From contig JARLHX010000018.1 in NCBI GenBank assembly GCA_031292035.1, forward strand, positions 62,001-126,000: DNA of 64,000 bases, written 5' to 3'. This document shows, in pieces, positions 8,694 to 17,236 of the stretch; positions within the stretch are counted from its first letter, which is position 1, and each line of letters opens with the position of its first letter. Position numbers and translations under genes: made by a program. The notes below the pieces were generated by a model. It had not been told where the DNA came from. It did not search any database and saw nothing but the letters and a program-made list of their open reading frames with translations. The DNA comes from Negativicutes bacterium. Its GTDB lineage: Bacteria > Bacillota_C > Negativicutes > Sporomusales_B > JARLHX01.

Positions 8694-9789
8694 AATTGTA
8701 GTTTCCGGTTATTACGGGTTCGCCAACGCTGGTGACGAGGCGATGCTGGCCGCAATGATCGAGGCATTAACTGAAGTTGACCCGGCGGTGAAGATTACCG
8801 TTATTTCCGGCAACCCGGCCGATACCCGTCAGCGTCACGGTGTGGCGGCGGTCTACCGGCTGAATTATCCCGAAATCATCAGGGTTCTTTCCCAGAGCGA
8901 TTTGCTGGTGAGCGGCGGCGGGAGCCTATTGCAGGATGTTACCAGCGACCGCAGTCTGTATTATTATCTGAGTATTATGATGCTGGCCAAAAAACTGGGT
9001 AAGCCTGTTATGCTTTATGCCCAGGGGATTGGGCCGGTCCGGGGGGCGCTTGCCAAGGGGGCGATGCGCTATATCGGAAACATGGTGGATCTCATCACTG
9101 TACGGGATGACGGATCGAGAGAAGAACTGAAGGCCCTCGGGGTCAAGATCCCGCCGGTCTATGTCACGGCAGATCCGGTGCTGGCGCTGCACCCGGTGGA
9201 TAAGGAAGTCGGCCGGTCGATCTTGCGCAAACACAATCTCGGGGGGGCAACGCCGCTGATCGGGTTGTCGGCGCGGGAATGGAAGGACTGGGGCTATTTT
9301 AAGCAGGTGCTGGGCCAGTCGATGGATGAACTGGCTGAGGAGTTCGGCGCTCGGGTAGTATTTATCCCTATGCAATGGCCGGAAGACCTGGAGGTGGCCC
9401 GCAAAATCAAAAGCCGCATGCGCCAGTCGGCGGTGCTGCTGGAGGAGCAGTACACCACAAGTGAACTGTTGTCGCTGGTTGCCAATTTGGATATGCTGAT
9501 CGGTATCAGGCTGCATGCCCTGATTTTTGCTACCGTGATGCATGTGCCGCTTGTGGGGATTTCCTATGATCCGAAGGTTGACCGTTTTTTGGAAACACTG
9601 GGAGCCCGGCATGCCGGCACCCTGCAGAATATCACTGTCGAAGAGCTAAAGGCCAAGGTGCGTGAACTGTGGCCTCAGATCGGCCGTCCCAACAAGGAAC
9701 GGGAGGAGCGCATCAACGTTTTGCGCGGCAAGGCATTTTCCAACGCCGAGTTGGCGATGGGCCTGATTGAAGAGCGGAAGCGGGGATAA
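8686..9789 (+). CDS. csaB: Polysaccharide pyruvyl transferase CsaB
   Basis: CsaB adds pyruvyl groups to cell-wall polysaccharide, the modification recognised by SLH-domain surface proteins in Bacillus. The protein is 367 residues, typical for the family, with the glycosyltransferase-B-like pattern GYYGFANAGDEAMLAA at the N-terminus, VSGGGSLLQD near residue 75 and IGIRLHALIFA near 270. ATG 8686 is chosen because it follows AAGGAG at good spacing and gives the MSEIVVSGYYG start. It overlaps the upstream DUF5693 gene by 8 nt, and YitT begins 3 nt downstream. In a Negativicute with an outer membrane, the acceptor could be a peptidoglycan-linked polymer that tethers SLH proteins; that is inference. 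Confidence 0.9.
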   Translation: MSEIVVSGYYGFANAGDEAMLAAMIEALTEVDPAVKITVISGNPADTRQRHGVAAVYRLNYPEIIRVLSQSDLLVSGGGSLLQDVTSDRSLYYYLSIMMLAKKLGKPVMLYAQGIGPVRGALAKGAMRYIGNMVDLITVRDDGSREELKALGVKIPPVYVTADPVLALHPVDKEVGRSILRKHNLGGATPLIGLSAREWKDWGYFKQVLGQSMDELAEEFGARVVFIPMQWPEDLEVARKIKSRMRQSAVLLEEQYTTSELLSLVANLDMLIGIRLHALIFATVMHVPLVGISYDPKVDRFLETLGARHAGTLQNITVEELKAKVRELWPQIGRPNKEREERINVLRGKAFSNAELAMGLIEERKRG

Positions 9790-9792
9790 ATT

Positions 9793-10635
9793 ATGCCTAG
9801 GTGGGTCCGCAGTTATACAGGCATCACCCTGGGGGCGGTACTTACCGCCATAGCGCTCAATATGTTTTTGATTCCCAACAAGGTGGCTGCCGGGGGCGTT
9901 AGCGGACTGGCCACTATTCTCCATTATCTCCTCGGTCTGCCAGTCGGCCTGACCATGCTGGCTTTGAATATTCCCCTGTTTCTCGCCAGCGTCAAGGTAC
10001 TGGGAACGAAATTTGGCGTCAAGACATTGTATGGCGCGACAATATTGTCGGTGGTCATCGATGTCACTGCTCCCTATATGCCGATTCTCACCAGAGATTT
10101 ATTGCTCAGTTCGTTATACGGGGGGGCGCTATCCGGCGTAGGTCTCGGTCTGGTCTTCCGTTTTGGCGGCACCACCGCAGGTACCGACCTGGCAGCGGCG
10201 ATGATCAACAGAGTGACGCGGATCAGTGTCGGCCAATCGCTGCTGGCGGTGGATTTTTTTGTTATCGCCTCCGCGGGAGTGGCTTTTGCCAGCGCTGAAC
10301 TTTCTCTTTATGCCTTGATTGCCCTCTTTCTGACCAGCCATATCATCGACCTGGTGCAGGAGGGCCCGAGCAACGCCAAGGCCTTTTTTATCATGAGTCT
10401 CAAGGCTGATACCGTGGCGCGCTGTATTATGGAAGAACTGGACCGGGGCGTTACCTTTTTTCAGGGCCGGGGCGGTTACAGTGGCCACAACCGGGAGGTA
10501 CTGTTCTGCGTGGTCAGTACCGGTGAAGTCACCAAGGTCAAGGACCTGATTCAGAGCGTCGACCCCCAGGCCTTTGTCATTGTCGCTGATACGCATGAAG
10601 TGCTGGGGGAAGGCTTTACCCGTGTCAAAATGTAG
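9793..10635 (+). CDS. YitT family membrane protein (DUF161/DUF2179)
   Basis: The protein is 280 residues. Five to six membrane segments occupy about residues 10-185 (the YitT/DUF161 region, with FLIPNKVAAGGVSGLATIL and FGGTTAGTDLAAAMINR). A cytoplasmic DUF2179 domain follows at about 215-275, recognisable by RGVTFFQGRGGYSGHNREVLFCVVS and DPQAFVIVADTHEVLGEGF. The transported substrate is not established for the family. It starts 3 nt after csaB and ends at a terminator, so it is the last gene of the DUF5693-csaB-yitT unit. Confidence 0.9.
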   Translation: MPRWVRSYTGITLGAVLTAIALNMFLIPNKVAAGGVSGLATILHYLLGLPVGLTMLALNIPLFLASVKVLGTKFGVKTLYGATILSVVIDVTAPYMPILTRDLLLSSLYGGALSGVGLGLVFRFGGTTAGTDLAAAMINRVTRISVGQSLLAVDFFVIASAGVAFASAELSLYALIALFLTSHIIDLVQEGPSNAKAFFIMSLKADTVARCIMEELDRGVTFFQGRGGYSGHNREVLFCVVSTGEVTKVKDLIQSVDPQAFVIVADTHEVLGEGFTRVKM

Positions 10636-10650
10636 CTGGGTTGCAACCGA

Positions 10651-10688
10651 CCGACGGTCTGTCTGAGGACAGGCCGGTTTTCTTTTTA
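10651..10688 (+). terminator. Terminator after the csaB-yitT unit
   Basis: The stem GGTCTGTC-TGAG-GACAGGCC (one G-U pair) is followed by a T-rich stretch GGTTTTCTTTTT. Confidence 0.7.
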
Positions 10689-10841
10689 GTAGCCGGGATG
10701 GTGAGCGGAACATTAAATATTTTTGGCGTCATATACATAGTAGTATCTTTCTTTTCTCGCCAGACGGGTGGAGGAGGGGCGGGCTGACGGCAAGAAATCG
10801 ACAAAATCGGTAGCCTCATGATCGCGCACGGGAGGAGTATG

Positions 10842-11585
10842 ATGGGTCTTTGGAGGGTTGTCAGGCTTGGGGATCGGTTGATCAGTAAGCTGGGGATTTT
10901 CGCCGTGGGTCTGATCACCATGCTCAATCTCGGCCCGGCAACCGCTATGGCGGCAACCATGTTGCTGTCGCTGGCTGTTTACGCGGTGGCCTTTGGCTGG
11001 AGGTTTGCGCTGGGACTTATTTTGCTATTGTTGGTTCACGAACTCGGCCATTTTGCCGCTGCCAGGGTGGTGGGGCTCAGGTCGTCGATCCCCTTATTTG
11101 TACCGTTTGTCGGCGCAGTCATCAGCCTGCGCCAGGTACCCACAAATGCCAAAATGGAGGCTAATATCGCCATCGGCGGACCGGCCACCGGCACGCTGAG
11201 CGCTCTGGTATGCCTGCTTTTTTATCTATGGACCGACAGTATGCTGATGCTGGTATTAGCCTACACCGCCTGTATCCTAAATCTTTTCAACCTCATCCCC
11301 TGTGCCCCGCTGGACGGCGGGCGGATCGCGGCCGCCATATCGCCTCACATGTGGTGGCTAGGCAGTGCCGCCACCGCCATATTGTATTTTTACACTACAA
11401 ATTTATTTATTTTGATTATCTTCCTATTTTCTTTGCTGCGTCTCTGGCAGGGAGACATTGATGGAGAAAATAGTAAATATTACCACCTTGGTCTGGGCCA
11501 GCGCATCAAAGTGGCCGCGTGGTATTTTGGTCTGTTGGCCATTCTGGGCCTGGCCACACTGTATTCGATGAGCCTGCTTTTCTGA
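10842..11585 (+). CDS. Site-2 protease family zinc metalloprotease (M50)
   Basis: This membrane-embedded protease of about 247 residues has the zinc-binding HELGH (about residues 66-70) in one membrane helix and the third ligand motif NLIPCAPLDGGRI (about 155-165) in another, which is the S2P/M50B arrangement. Six or so hydrophobic segments are present, with no PDZ or CBS domain, so it is a minimal member. Of several ATGs, 10842 has GGAGG at a spacing of 6 nt. It is probably monocistronic. The substrate is unknown; relatives cleave anti-sigma factors or other single-pass proteins within the membrane. Confidence 0.85.
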   Translation: MGLWRVVRLGDRLISKLGIFAVGLITMLNLGPATAMAATMLLSLAVYAVAFGWRFALGLILLLLVHELGHFAAARVVGLRSSIPLFVPFVGAVISLRQVPTNAKMEANIAIGGPATGTLSALVCLLFYLWTDSMLMLVLAYTACILNLFNLIPCAPLDGGRIAAAISPHMWWLGSAATAILYFYTTNLFILIIFLFSLLRLWQGDIDGENSKYYHLGLGQRIKVAAWYFGLLAILGLATLYSMSLLF

Positions 11586-11747
11586 AGGTGGGGAGCCGAA
11601 AAGTTTTTGTCAGTGGGACAAGTTGATAAAAAAAAGAAGGTTTTTTGTTAATAAAGTCGAAATTTAATGGGTCAGGTATAAACAGCTGCAATTTGACATA
11701 ATCGCTGCTTATATGCACTAACATTTATGCAAAGGGGGAGTGGTCAA

Positions 11748-12434
11748 ATGATACACATGGCTGGTGTTTCCAAAATATACAGCAACGGTTCTGTCGCCCT
11801 CTCCGACATTACGGTTGGTATTGAGAAAGGCGATTTCGTTTTTGTCGTCGGCCCCAGCGGCGCCGGCAAATCTACCTTTATCAAGCTGATCTTCCGGGAA
11901 GAGCTTCCTACCAGCGGCGGGCTGACGGTTAACGGCCGCAACGTAGCCGCCATGTTGCCAAATGAGGTGCCCTTTCTTCGCCGAGGTTTGGGGATTGTTT
12001 TTCAGGATTTTCGCCTTTTGCCCAACAAGACAACTTACGAAAATGTGGCTTTTGCCATGGAAGTCATTGAAGCTCCCCGGCGCGAGGTCCAAAAGCGGGT
12101 AGCTTATGTGCTGGATATGGTCGGCCTCAAACATAAAACCCGTACCTATCCGTCCCAGCTTTCCGGCGGCGAACAGCAGCGGGTGGCGATTGCCCGGGCG
12201 ATTGTAAATAATCCGCTGGTGGTTATCGCTGATGAACCGACAGGCAACCTTGACCCAGATACTTCGTGGGAGATCATGAAGATTTTCGAACGGGTCAACA
12301 AGGCTGGAACCACTATTGTTATGGCCACCCACGACAAGCCGGTGGTGGACGCGATGAAAAAACGGGTTATCGCCATCGAAAAAGGCCGTATCGTCCGCGA
12401 CCAGGAAGGCGGGGTATACGGTTATGAAGATTAG
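11748..12434 (+). CDS. ftsE: Cell division ATP-binding protein FtsE
   Basis: This is the ABC ATPase of the FtsEX complex, which couples ATP hydrolysis at the septum to activation of peptidoglycan hydrolases. The protein is 228 residues with Walker A GPSGAGKST (35-43), the Q-loop FQDFRLLP, the signature LSGGEQQR and Walker B VVIADEPTGNLD. ATG 11748 is chosen because AAAGGGGGAG ends 7 nt upstream; an ATG at 11727 precedes that ribosome binding site. It overlaps ftsX by 11 nt. A TTGACA at about 11695 may be its -35, but I see no convincing -10. Confidence 0.97.
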   Translation: MIHMAGVSKIYSNGSVALSDITVGIEKGDFVFVVGPSGAGKSTFIKLIFREELPTSGGLTVNGRNVAAMLPNEVPFLRRGLGIVFQDFRLLPNKTTYENVAFAMEVIEAPRREVQKRVAYVLDMVGLKHKTRTYPSQLSGGEQQRVAIARAIVNNPLVVIADEPTGNLDPDTSWEIMKIFERVNKAGTTIVMATHDKPVVDAMKKRVIAIEKGRIVRDQEGGVYGYED

Positions 12435-13311
12435 GACAGTAGAGTATTTTATCCGGGAAGCAATCTCATCGCTGCGTCATAACGGCTTGATGAGTGTCGC
12501 GTCGGTTAGTACCGTGGCGTTGTCACTGCTCATCCTGGGTTTGTTTTTGATCATGGTCCTCAACCTGAATCATATGGCCTCAGCCCTAGAATCACAGGTG
12601 CAAATATCGGTTTACCTGCAAGATGGCCTGGGGGACCGTGATGTTCGGGAGGTCGGAACCCGCATCACTAAGCTGCCGGGGGTCGTCCAGGTGACTTTTG
12701 TCGGAAAAGAGGAGGCCTTGACTCGTTTTAAATCGCGGCTGGGCGAGCAGCAAAGCATTCTGACTGCTCTCGGGGATACCAATCCGTTGCCCAACGCGTT
12801 CGAGGTAAAGGTGGACAATCCGGATAAGGTGAAGCCGGTGGCTCAGGCCGTCAGCCAGCTGAAAGGTGTGGAAAACGCCAAGTTCGGCAAGGAAGTGGTG
12901 GAGCATCTTTTCGCGCTGACCCATATGGTCCGGATCTTTGGCTTGGTGCTTATCCTGTTTTTGGCGCTGGCAGCCTTGTTTATCATTTCCAATACCATCC
13001 GGATTACCGTGTTCGCCAGACGCAAGGAGATCGGCATCATGAAATACGTCGGCGCGACCGATTCATTCATCCGCTGGCCTTTTCTGATTGAGGGCATGAT
13101 CCTCGGGTTCGGCGGGGCATTCATCGCCGTGCTGCTGCTGACCAAAACTTATTCGCTTTTCACCGAAAAGGTTTATGAATCGATGGCTTTTTTGCCGCTG
13201 ATTCCTAAATACCCTTTTTTGACTAATATCAGCATTGTTCTGCTGGTAATCGGCACCGCGATCGGCGCTCTAGGAAGTACCATTTCCCTCAAGCGCTTTA
13301 TGAAGGTGTAA
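12424..13311 (+). CDS. ftsX: Cell division protein FtsX
   Basis: FtsX is the membrane partner of FtsE and relays ATPase movement to an extracytoplasmic hydrolase or its activator. The protein is 295 residues. The first membrane helix (about 22-45) is followed by a soluble extracytoplasmic domain (about 50-165, starting QVQISVYLQDG), then three helices in the FtsX permease region (VFARRKEIGIMKYVGATDSFIRWPF lies between TM2 and TM3). The order ftsE-ftsX-M23 activator indicates that the next gene encodes the FtsX-dependent partner. Confidence 0.96.
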   Translation: MKIRTVEYFIREAISSLRHNGLMSVASVSTVALSLLILGLFLIMVLNLNHMASALESQVQISVYLQDGLGDRDVREVGTRITKLPGVVQVTFVGKEEALTRFKSRLGEQQSILTALGDTNPLPNAFEVKVDNPDKVKPVAQAVSQLKGVENAKFGKEVVEHLFALTHMVRIFGLVLILFLALAALFIISNTIRITVFARRKEIGIMKYVGATDSFIRWPFLIEGMILGFGGAFIAVLLLTKTYSLFTEKVYESMAFLPLIPKYPFLTNISIVLLVIGTAIGALGSTISLKRFMKV

Positions 13312-13325
13312 AAAGGAGGAAAAGG

Positions 13326-14459
13326 ATGACCCAGACGAAACGTTTTCTTGCCCTGTTCTTGATGATTCTACTGGTGCTGATGGCCATCGCACCGGTATTG
13401 GCTGCTGATACAGAAGAGCAGCAGCGGCAGTTGGAGGAAATCCAGCGCCAGATGCAGCAGCAGCAAAACCGCGCCAACCAGGCTCAGCGCCAGGTAAATA
13501 GCCTGTCAGATCGGTTGCAGGTTATCCAGACCGACCTCGACGCAGCGCTCGGTGAATACAATACCATCCAGTCCAAACGGGCCTATACCGAGCAACAGAT
13601 TCGGACCAATACCGAGATATTGGCCAAGGCGGAGAAAAATTTAGTGGAGCGCACCCAAATATTAAACAAGCGAATTCGCGACATCTACGAAAACGGCCAG
13701 GTGAGCTATCTGGACGTGCTCTTGGGGGCCGCGGATTTTGGAGACTTTACCACCAGGGTTGACATTTTGCAGCGGGTACTACGCCAGGATGCCAGCCTAA
13801 TCGCCAAAGTCAAGGCGGAACGGGAACTGGTGACCCAAAAAAAGGCGGAGCTGGAACGGGACCGGGCGGCGATAGTGGAGCTGGAGAAGGTGGCCGCCGA
13901 GAAGAAAAGTGTCATTGAAACCAGAAGAAATCAGCAGGAAGGCGTGCTTAATGTTGCGGTCAACGAACGTGATTCCGCAGAGCAGGCCTATCAGGAACTG
14001 CAGGAGACATCAAGGCGAATTGAACGGATGATTCGCAATCACGAGTCAGGCAACCGGGAGAGCGCCGGTGCCAGCGGCGTGATGATGTGGCCTCTCGATG
14101 GTCCGATTACATCGCCTTTTGGCTGGCGGACCCATCCTATTTTTGGGACCCAGCTCTACCATTCAGGGATCGATATCGGTGCCGACTATGGTGAGTCGGT
14201 CCATGCCGCCGACGGCGGGGTGATTATTTACGCCGACTGGATGGGCGGTTACGGCAAGGCAGTGATTATCGACCATGGTAGCGGCATAACGACCCTTTAC
14301 GGCCATAATTCCGAATTGTTGGTCGGTGAAGGGCAGCGGGTACGCAAGGGCCAGACCATCGCCAGGGCAGGGGCCACTGGTTATGCTACCGGGCCGCATG
14401 TCCATTTTGAGGTGCGGCAGAACGGGACCCCAGTCAATCCGATGGGTTATTTGCCCTGA
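13326..14459 (+). CDS. Coiled-coil M23 peptidase, EnvC-like FtsEX partner
   Basis: The protein is 377 residues. A signal peptide (about 1-27, ending VLAADT) is followed by a long Gln/Glu-rich coiled coil (about 30-240) and a LytM/M23 domain (about 255-375). The M23 zinc-site motifs are intact: YHSGIDIGADYG carries the HxxxD motif, and GPHVHFEV carries the second His pair. It may therefore be an active endopeptidase rather than a degenerate activator like EnvC. It begins 14 nt after ftsX with AAAGGAGGAAAAGG, so co-expression with FtsEX is certain in layout. I infer that FtsEX switches it on at the septum through the coiled coil. Confidence 0.92.
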   Translation: MTQTKRFLALFLMILLVLMAIAPVLAADTEEQQRQLEEIQRQMQQQQNRANQAQRQVNSLSDRLQVIQTDLDAALGEYNTIQSKRAYTEQQIRTNTEILAKAEKNLVERTQILNKRIRDIYENGQVSYLDVLLGAADFGDFTTRVDILQRVLRQDASLIAKVKAERELVTQKKAELERDRAAIVELEKVAAEKKSVIETRRNQQEGVLNVAVNERDSAEQAYQELQETSRRIERMIRNHESGNRESAGASGVMMWPLDGPITSPFGWRTHPIFGTQLYHSGIDIGADYGESVHAADGGVIIYADWMGGYGKAVIIDHGSGITTLYGHNSELLVGEGQRVRKGQTIARAGATGYATGPHVHFEVRQNGTPVNPMGYLP

Positions 14460-14471
14460 TGCGCATATCCA

Positions 14472-14508
14472 GCGAAAAATCTACATATAGTTAGGTAGAG
14501 TTTTTCGC
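14472..14508 (+). repeat. Intergenic hairpin between the M23 gene and ctpA
   Basis: GCGAAAAA pairs with TTTTTCGC and an inner CTAC with GTAG. No T run follows, so this looks like a processing or weak termination element rather than a full terminator. Confidence 0.4.
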
Positions 14509-14532
14509 CAGAAACGAATAGAGGTGTAGGCG

Positions 14533-15681
14533 TTGTCCAACCGGAACAAGCTGATTCTCGGGGTTGTCACAGTAGTGCTAGCCACCTTTCTGTTGACATC
14601 TGTCGGTTATTTTTATCTGCTGCAGTCGTGGTCAGGTGACGCCCTCGGGACGCTGCGAATCATCGGCGTCATGAAGCTTGTCAAAGCCCGCTATGTGGAA
14701 GACGTACCGGTAGAGACCCTCATGAACGGCGCTATTAAGGGAATCGTTAATTCACTGGGTGATCCTCATTCCATTTACATGGAGCCCAAGTTGTTTAAAG
14801 AGTTTATGATTGAGACCGAAGGCTCTTTCGGCGGTGTGGGAATCGTGATCGGCGTCAAGGACAAGGTGTTGACCGTTGTTTCGCCGATTGAAGGAACTCC
14901 CGGCGACAAGGCGGGAATCAAGAGCGGCGATCAGATTATGAAAATTGACGGTCAGGATACCAAGGATATGGCCCTAGATGAAGCGGTCAGCAAGATACGC
15001 GGACCGGAGGGGACGCAAGTTGCCTTAACGCTCAGGCGAAACCAGGAGGTTAAGGAGTATACTTTGATCCGTTCCAATATCCAGATCAAGACAGTCACCG
15101 GCAAGATGCTGCCAGGTGATATCGGCTATATTCGCCTGTCGATGTTCAACGAGAATACCGGCAGTGATTTTAGCCGCAAATACCAGGAGCTTGAAAAAGA
15201 GGGTATGAAGTCGCTGATTCTTGATTTACGCGATAATCCTGGCGGGCTGCTGGAGGAAAGCGCCAAGGTGGCCGGTAAGCTTGTGCCGAAAGGACCTATC
15301 GTGTCTGTTGTCCAGCGCAGTGGTCAGCGTGATACGCAGTATTCCAGCCTGGAAACATTGAAATATCCACTGGTGGTGCTTGTCAACGGCGGTAGTGCCA
15401 GTGCTTCGGAAATTGTCGCCGGCGCCGTTCAGGACACCGGTGCAGGGACCCTGGTGGGAACCAAGACCTTTGGCAAGGGATCGGTGCAGACCATTCAGCG
15501 TCTGGGGGGCAACACGGCAATCAAGCTGACGATTGCCAAGTATTATACGCCAAATGACCGCTCCATCAATGGCATCGGGATTGAGCCTGATGTCAAAGTG
15601 GAGGCACCGGAAAACAGGGATCCAAGCAGTGCCGATATCCAGCTGGATAAAGCGGTGGAGATCATAAAAAACAAAAAATAG
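14533..15681 (+). CDS. ctpA: C-terminal processing serine peptidase (S41, CtpA/CtpB)
   Basis: The protein is 382 residues. There is one N-terminal membrane anchor (about 8-28), then a PDZ domain (about 90-175, with GSFGGVGIVIGVKDKVLTVVSPIEGTPGDKAGIKSGD), then the S41 catalytic domain. The Ser-Lys dyad motifs NGGSASASEIVAGA and GTKTFGKGSVQT are present, and the enzyme should be active outside the cytoplasmic membrane. It starts at TTG 14533. Family members trim envelope or signalling proteins such as SpoIVFA in Bacillus. The gene lies between the FtsEX-M23 unit and a PDZ membrane protein and ends at a strong terminator. Confidence 0.93.
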   Translation: MSNRNKLILGVVTVVLATFLLTSVGYFYLLQSWSGDALGTLRIIGVMKLVKARYVEDVPVETLMNGAIKGIVNSLGDPHSIYMEPKLFKEFMIETEGSFGGVGIVIGVKDKVLTVVSPIEGTPGDKAGIKSGDQIMKIDGQDTKDMALDEAVSKIRGPEGTQVALTLRRNQEVKEYTLIRSNIQIKTVTGKMLPGDIGYIRLSMFNENTGSDFSRKYQELEKEGMKSLILDLRDNPGGLLEESAKVAGKLVPKGPIVSVVQRSGQRDTQYSSLETLKYPLVVLVNGGSASASEIVAGAVQDTGAGTLVGTKTFGKGSVQTIQRLGGNTAIKLTIAKYYTPNDRSINGIGIEPDVKVEAPENRDPSSADIQLDKAVEIIKNKK

Positions 15682-15692
15682 TGCACAAAATA

Positions 15693-15718
15693 GGAGCGGG
15701 CCGGATGGCCCGCTCTTT
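15693..15718 (+). terminator. Terminator after ctpA
   Basis: The stem GAGCGGGCC-GGAT-GGCCCGCTC is followed by TTT; the T run is short but the stem is very stable. Confidence 0.75.
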
Positions 15719-15820
15719 GGTCCCTTGGGGTAAGGTTCTGACCGGCCGCACCTCGGCATTATTTGTGCTTGTGTGCCGCATGTGATACTATTTTTCTAAC
15801 AAGGATATTGGGGTGAAGGC

Positions 15821-17062
15821 ATGTTTCCCTGGCAGGAGTTCTTTCAGCTTATATTTCAAGGTACGATCCAGGTATATCTCCAGGCCATGTTCTGGCTGAT
15901 TTTGGGGATTGTCGCCTTCCAGTACTGGCGGATGCAACGGGATCAGGTGAAGATGTTTGGTGTTTACGGCTATTCCCTATGGCGACAGGTGCTGCTTGCC
16001 GCCCTTTACGGCACTGTCGGCGGGATGCTGGCCAGTTTGCTCCTGGCGCTGACCGGGGTGACGCTCAATCAGGTCGGGCTTGGTTATATTTGGCCGGTGG
16101 CCATTTTGCTGATGGCGATCAATTTGCGGTTTATGTGTTTCGCTTACGCCGGAGGGCTGGTGGCTGCCTCCTGTGCAATATTCGGCTGGCCGGAGGTCAA
16201 TGTGCCGCAGGTGCTGGCATTGGTAGCCATTCTCCATATCACCGAGAGTATTTTGATTTATATCAGTGGCCGCCAGAGTGATGTGCCGTTGATTTTGCGC
16301 CGCGACGACAGTCGGCTGGTAGGAGCCTTCAATCTGCAGAATTTTTGGCCGCTGCCGCTGGTGCTGCTTGCGGCGGTGACAGTACCGGAAGCCTCATTAC
16401 CGGCCGGGAGTATCAATATGCCGGACTGGTGGCCGCTGCTGCCGATTGCCGAGATTCCTCCGGAGGGCCAGACCTGGCTATATGGTATGATTCCCGTAGT
16501 GGCGGCCCTGGGCTATGCCGATATCGCAGTCTCCAGCTCGCCGGCAGCCCGCAGGCGGCGGTCAGCCCTCCACCTGGCCCTCTACAGCGGTGTGCTGCTC
16601 ACCCTGGCCCTCCTTTCGGCCCATTACCAGTGGCTGCAGTTGTTCGCCGCCCTCCTTTCGCCATTGGGACACGAATTTTTGATCCAGATGGACAACCGGC
16701 GGGAGATGCGGGGGACGCCGCGGTTTATACCACCCGACCACGGCGTGATGGTCCTTGAAACCCTGGAGAAGTCCCCGGCCCGGATGCTGGGGTTAAAACC
16801 AGGCGATATTTTGCTGGAACTGGACGGGATGAAAGTGGATGACGGGTTTTCCCTGGCCCAGGCCATCAGCCTGCTGTCACAGGAATTTGCCGTGAGTTAT
16901 AGCCGGGAAGGGCAGTTGTTGGCCGGCTCGGGCCGGTTTATCGGCGGGGAACGCCGCCTGGGGCTGATCCTGGTGCCGGAGGGATATGAGCGGCATTATG
17001 CCGAGATTCCCCGTGAACGGTATGGTCTGCTGGATTGGCTGAAACGCCGCTGGAAGCGGTAA
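15821..17062 (+). CDS. PDZ-domain multi-pass membrane protein, MinJ-like
   Basis: The protein is 413 residues. About eight hydrophobic helices cover residues 1-285. A single C-terminal PDZ domain at about 300-380 contains VMVLETLEKSPARMLGLKPGD and FSLAQAISLLSQ. This topology, and the position directly after ctpA, match Bacillus MinJ (which follows ctpB and links DivIVA to MinD). Sequence identity to MinJ cannot be judged here, so the topological-regulator role is inference. No protease motif is present. It is preceded by its own ribosome binding site (near GGGGTGAAGGC) and followed by the uvrB control region. Confidence 0.75.
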   Translation: MFPWQEFFQLIFQGTIQVYLQAMFWLILGIVAFQYWRMQRDQVKMFGVYGYSLWRQVLLAALYGTVGGMLASLLLALTGVTLNQVGLGYIWPVAILLMAINLRFMCFAYAGGLVAASCAIFGWPEVNVPQVLALVAILHITESILIYISGRQSDVPLILRRDDSRLVGAFNLQNFWPLPLVLLAAVTVPEASLPAGSINMPDWWPLLPIAEIPPEGQTWLYGMIPVVAALGYADIAVSSSPAARRRRSALHLALYSGVLLTLALLSAHYQWLQLFAALLSPLGHEFLIQMDNRREMRGTPRFIPPDHGVMVLETLEKSPARMLGLKPGDILLELDGMKVDDGFSLAQAISLLSQEFAVSYSREGQLLAGSGRFIGGERRLGLILVPEGYERHYAEIPRERYGLLDWLKRRWKR

Positions 17063-17165
17063 ATTAATACCCCAAAGCGAGAATATTTATGTTATAATAA
17101 TTTTCACCGGATAACGGTTACAGACAAACCGATGGGGGTTTGACAGAAACGTGTTGGAACTTGCT

Positions 17166-17210
17166 CGAACGTATGTACTGTGATAGTATAAAAATACGAA
17201 CGTTTGTTCT
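17166..17210 (+). promoter_or_regulatory. Two LexA (SOS) boxes before uvrBA
   Basis: The Bacillus/Firmicute LexA box is CGAAC-N4-GTTCG. CGAACGTTTGTTCT at 17197-17210 matches 9 of the 10 conserved positions. CGAACGTATGTACT at 17166-17179 is a weaker second copy 31 nt upstream. Both lie between the preceding gene and uvrB. The obvious reading is SOS control of the uvrB-uvrA operon. Confidence 0.85.
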
Positions 17211-17236
17211 AAAATTAACACATGATGGTGATAAAT

